From: Fragilariopsis cylindrus CCMP1102
Lineage: Eukaryota > Bacillariophyta > Bacillariophyceae > Bacillariales > Bacillariaceae
Direction: 5' to 3'
NCBI GenBank assembly: GCA_900095095.1
Contig: FMBT01000618.1
Span: forward strand, 1-33,355
Length of the DNA stretch: 33,355 bases
Part shown: positions 30,685-33,355 of the stretch, one piece after another
Position numbering within the stretch: the first letter of the stretch is position 1
Layout of the letters: each line of letters opens with the position of its first letter
Notes under the pieces: model-generated
What the model saw: the letters and a program-made list of their open reading frames with translations, nothing else
Told to the model about the DNA's origin: nothing
The model's database searches: none
Position numbers and translations under genes: made by a program

Positions 30685-31311
30685 CAATTCTTGGGTTGGT
30701 ATATTGGTGTCTGGAGCAGTGATGTATAGATGTTCTTGGGTCCTTTGTGTTTGTTCAACTTGTGCTGCCCGGTCTTGACCAAGGTAGAGTCTTACGGCAG
30801 TGTCTACCGCTTCTTCCGTGGCTTCAGAATTTCTAGCACTGTCTGTTGTTAATCCTTGTTGTCTAATTTCTTGCGCACCTTGTGGTTTTTCCCCATGTTC
30901 TTGTTGGTCTCTCTCCCAGCGTAGTCTTGCGGCTGCTAGCATGGCTAAGTTACGGTTCATTTTGTATTCTGCACATTCTTGGTCTGTCATTGGTATCTCC
31001 GGTGATTCTTCTATGCTTGGTGTGCATCTACACATGTAGTAAGTACCAATGCGATATCTTCCGGGGCTCAAGACTGGCTGTTTTCCACTACTCTTGTAAT
31101 TCCTTGCAATGAGAATCTCTGGTGTAATCCTACTACTTGTCGATTGTCCATAAGTAGGTGAAGTACTTGTGATGTAATATTGTATGCTGTGACCAGATGT
31201 CATCCAAGTCCATTCCAGTTTGCTGCACAGTTGCTTGCATTCTCTTCTGTTGACATGTTGTATATGGTCCTGGTCGTAATCACGAGCCTGCAGTGCTATC
31301 TCCAATGCCAT
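30658..31311 (-). CDS. Hypothetical protein, 217 aa, possibly the 5' part of a decayed gene
   Basis: Open from ATG 31311 (MALEIALQARDYDQDHIQHV) to TGA 30658. Protein-like composition: Cys residues (CKQLCSKLEWTW, MCRCTPS), a helical Arg/Glu/Ala segment (MNRNLAMLAAARLRWERDQQ) and a polar C-terminus (TAVRLYLGQDRAAQVEQTQR). No family recognised. The next ~470 bp downstream continue similar coding text in broken frames (see the duplication at 30190-30684), so the true product may be longer, or the locus may be a relic, for example of a mobile element. Confidence 0.4.
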   Translation of the reverse strand: MALEIALQARDYDQDHIQHVNRRECKQLCSKLEWTWMTSGHSIQYYITSTSPTYGQSTSSRITPEILIARNYKSSGKQPVLSPGRYRIGTYYMCRCTPSIEESPEIPMTDQECAEYKMNRNLAMLAAARLRWERDQQEHGEKPQGAQEIRQQGLTTDSARNSEATEEAVDTAVRLYLGQDRAAQVEQTQRTQEHLYITAPDTNIPTQELVVRRAKKT

Positions 31312-31661
31312 GTACTGTACTCCATCACATTTCCGTACTTTGCCTCATAATCAATTTTTCAAAAAACAGTAAATATTATTCGTCTCTTTTTACTTTTTAC
31401 TTAGAGAGAGTAGGGTTTGGAAACTTCAATTTATCCACGTCTCGATAATTTCAAGTTTTTTGAATTTTAGAGAAACTTCACTATTTTCAAAAAAAAAATG
31501 GAAATTTCGAATGAGCTGATAGTTTCAGTCATCTCTGAGAGAGTTCATATTTAACACTGGACCAGGCACGACTGATTTTTGGAGCTAACTTAGTGTTTTT
31601 AAAACAAACGGAAGGCCCAGTGGGGCATTGAAACAGTCAGTGTGAAAGTGTGACAGTGTCT

Positions 31662-31717
31662 TACTTCCTCCGGGCAACGCATAATTCGCACGCGCTATCG
31701 TTTGAAAATTAACATGA
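31662..31717 (+). repeat. 56-bp direct repeat, copy A
   Basis: Starts TACTTCCTCCGGGCAAC, contains TTCGCACGCGCTAT and ends GAAAATTAACATGA. Aligns without gaps to copy B at 32348-32403 with 6 differences in 56. Confidence 0.85.
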
Positions 31718-31943
31718 TAAAAGTGCGTTGAACCATTAAAATCTTCCAACATTCTCGTGCTTCACACAATTTTTCCATAAGCTCCAAAATAAACTGTATG
31801 GAATTTCTTTACCTACTGTACTGTACTTGAAGTATTATCAATTAGTGTGCATTTATTTATCTACTCAGTGACACAATCAACATCAATTAATTAATTATCA
31901 GCATCGATTTTTTTCATGCATCGACTTCAATACTTGATCAATA

Positions 31944-31978
31944 AATCTGAAGAATATTCGGCTTAGATTCTTCAGATT
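31944..31978. other. Hairpin, 12-bp perfect stem, 11-nt loop
   Basis: AATCTGAAGAAT (31944-31955) pairs with ATTCTTCAGATT (31967-31978). Confidence 0.65.
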
Positions 31979-32166
31979 CAAGAATGAGGAATTTTACTTA
32001 ACCTACGTGGCGATATGTTAGTTTTTGCAACTTCAAACAAATCAAGACGCCGCCACTGTTGCTTAAGTACGACATTGATTCTTAGAAATAGATTTTTCTG
32101 ATTGTTAATTGGATAATTTATGACGTAGTTGCTTTAATTTGAAGAAGTCGTTCTTTTTGATTTCAT

Positions 32167-32195
32167 TACCATAACAAAATCATTTTGTTATGGTA
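32167..32195. other. 29-bp palindrome, 14-bp arms, one-base centre
   Basis: TACCATAACAAAAT and ATTTTGTTATGGTA are perfect inverses around C at 32181. Such a short centre favours a protein-binding site or a cruciform over an RNA hairpin. Confidence 0.75.
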
Positions 32196-32347
32196 GTAAC
32201 CTAAAAAAACATCACACCACGATCTCTTTCTCTTGATGCCAAAGCCGGTTTTTTTTTTTGTGATACAAAAAAAAGATTTTTTGTACAAAAAAAAAGATTT
32301 TCACCGCCTTTAGAAAACGAAACGCATGTTTCTTTAAGTACCTTAAC

Positions 32348-32403
32348 TACTTCCTCCGGGCAACACACGATTCGCACGCGCTATGGGTTGAAAATTAACA
32401 CGA
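32348..32403 (+). repeat. 56-bp direct repeat, copy B
   Basis: Starts TACTTCCTCCGGGCAAC and ends GAAAATTAACACGA; same orientation as copy A, 686 bp away. Confidence 0.85.
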
Positions 32404-32424
32404 CATCTCTGAAATCAAGAACAA

Positions 32425-32445
32425 GGCTTGTGTCAGACACAAGCC
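32425..32445. other. 21-bp palindrome, 10-bp arms, one-base centre
   Basis: GGCTTGTGTC and GACACAAGCC around A at 32435, 22 bp after direct-repeat copy B. Confidence 0.7.
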
Positions 32446-32749
32446 ACATCGCATTTAACACGAACTATGCAACCAGTATCAAAACTTCGCCAAGTATCGA
32501 GTATCAAGAACTTCGCCAAAAAACTTACGATCAATCTTATGAAACACTCACTGTTTTATTTTACTGATACACTAATTAGCACGTCTTAAGATTTTTTTTT
32601 TGTGACTCTTAGGCCGTTAAGGGATATGAGATACGAAGGAAGATCCTCCAAAACAACAACAACATAAAACAACATAAAATTGAAAGAACGAATATCGGTA
32701 AAGCTTCGGAAAAAAGTAATTATTAAATATTTCAAGTATCTGTTAAACC

Positions 32750-33205
32750 ATGTCGAGCCCTGAAGAACCGGTAGCAGAACGTCCCTTAACTGGATCCTCC
32801 CGTTTATCGAGAGGATACTCTGTGAATAGGAGTATCACTACTAACGAGAACACATCAACGCCACTTAAAACGCCGGTCAGTTAGGTGCATCGGGTATTCC
32901 GTCAAGTCGGCGTTCCACGGTCACTAAGTCTTTTCAAGGTCGTGGTCAAGGGGATATCGAATGATGAGGATGGTGATCCAGATAAAGGTATGGAGGAATC
33001 GCTATCCTACGCTAGTAGCCGTCCCATCGACTGTGGCAAACTTGCTCAGTCAAGTTATGGAGATCAACCTGAAGAGTCGAACCTTAAAAATATTTTGTGT
33101 GCATTCCAATCACAAACATGTCAACTCTATTTAATTTATGATGATGATTCGCTATTATTCACTGCACAGTATTTCGCGGCTATGAAGCAAGATCCCAATC
33201 ATTGA
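32750..33205 (+). pseudogene. Fragmentary or frameshifted reading frame, unknown product
   Basis: Begins with ATG 32750 (MSSPEEPVAERPLTGSSRLS) and reads 44 codons to an in-frame TAG at 32882. The same frame is open again to TGA 33203 (DEDGDPDKGMEESLSYASSR, then QLYLIYDDDSLLFTAQYFAA). Between them, one missing base at the CCGG near 32872 would instead give QLGASGIPSSRRSTVTKSFQ, which looks more protein-like for about 25 codons and then meets TGA. So either the gene has an unrecognised small intron, carries sequence errors, or is decaying. Ser/Thr/Pro-rich start; no family recognised. Confidence 0.35.
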
Positions 33206-33355
33206 AAGCTGATGAAGCTAAAACGTGTCATCAAAGTCGTTGTCGGCAGATTTTTATGACGATTGTAATGATAGTCTAAAACTAAACTTTTCACATCTCT
33301 TCATTATTTTCGTTTCGCTATAATTACATATTAATCTCATTTATCCAATCACAGG

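Larger units (their letters stand above)
31312..32749. other. Intergenic, 1.4 kb, with direct repeats and hairpins
   Basis: No coding sequence seen. It contains a 56-bp direct-repeat pair (31662, 32348), three strong inverted repeats (31944, 32167, 32425) and T/A homopolymer runs around 32245-32300, including TTTTTTGTACAAAAAA. This density of structure is higher than elsewhere in the window. Confidence 0.5.

Noticed and set aside
1-33355. tRNA genes and CRISPR arrays
   Set aside because: No cloverleaf with paired A and B boxes was found by eye; direct repeats present are microsatellites, a coding minisatellite or a two-copy repeat, not regularly spaced arrays.

Overview
The window looks like nuclear DNA of a diatom (stramenopile). 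Evidence: spliceosomal introns of 114-251 nt with GT..AG ends; a plastid-targeted enzyme whose presequence carries the diatom signal-peptide plus 'ASAFAP'-type motif (GAFAFAPQ); a protein with several HSF-type DNA-binding domains, a family strongly expanded in diatoms; and proteins full of Ser, Asn, Asp and Gln runs. Species cannot be named from sequence alone. No CRISPR, bacterial operon, phage or clear autonomous transposon was seen.

Layout. 1-1844 (-): Pro-rich, probably nuclear protein, cut by the window edge and broken by one frameshift. 3903-5569 (-): glutamate-1-semialdehyde aminomutase (tetrapyrrole synthesis) in two exons. 6256-8064 (-): secretory serine carboxypeptidase, divergent from 8644-10035 (+), a membrane-anchored histidine phosphatase. 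10132-12087 (-): glycerol kinase, divergent from 12453-14192 (+), a two-exon HAD class IIA phosphatase-like protein. 14389-17400 (-): 1003-aa Ser/Arg/Lys-rich repeat protein. 18605-20759 (-): coiled-coil plus PDZ-like protein with two apparent frameshifts. 22433-22550 (-): a 5S rRNA gene. 22798-23919 (+): a membrane protein with LEA-like repeats. 24476-28752 (-): a large gene reconstructed here from three exons, with three HSF-type domains. 28753-33355: gene-poor, with a decayed 245-bp tandem duplication, a 56-bp direct-repeat pair, several perfect hairpins and one fragmentary reading frame.

The genes do not form an obvious pathway. The only functional pairing suggested by arrangement is the divergent glycerol kinase / HAD phosphatase pair. 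Five frame breaks at or beside short G/C runs can each be explained by one missing base, so assembly error should be considered before calling these genes pseudogenes. The most interesting candidates are the triple-HSF fusion protein, the unannotated 5S rRNA gene with its own TATA-like box, and several strong unexplained stem-loops between genes.
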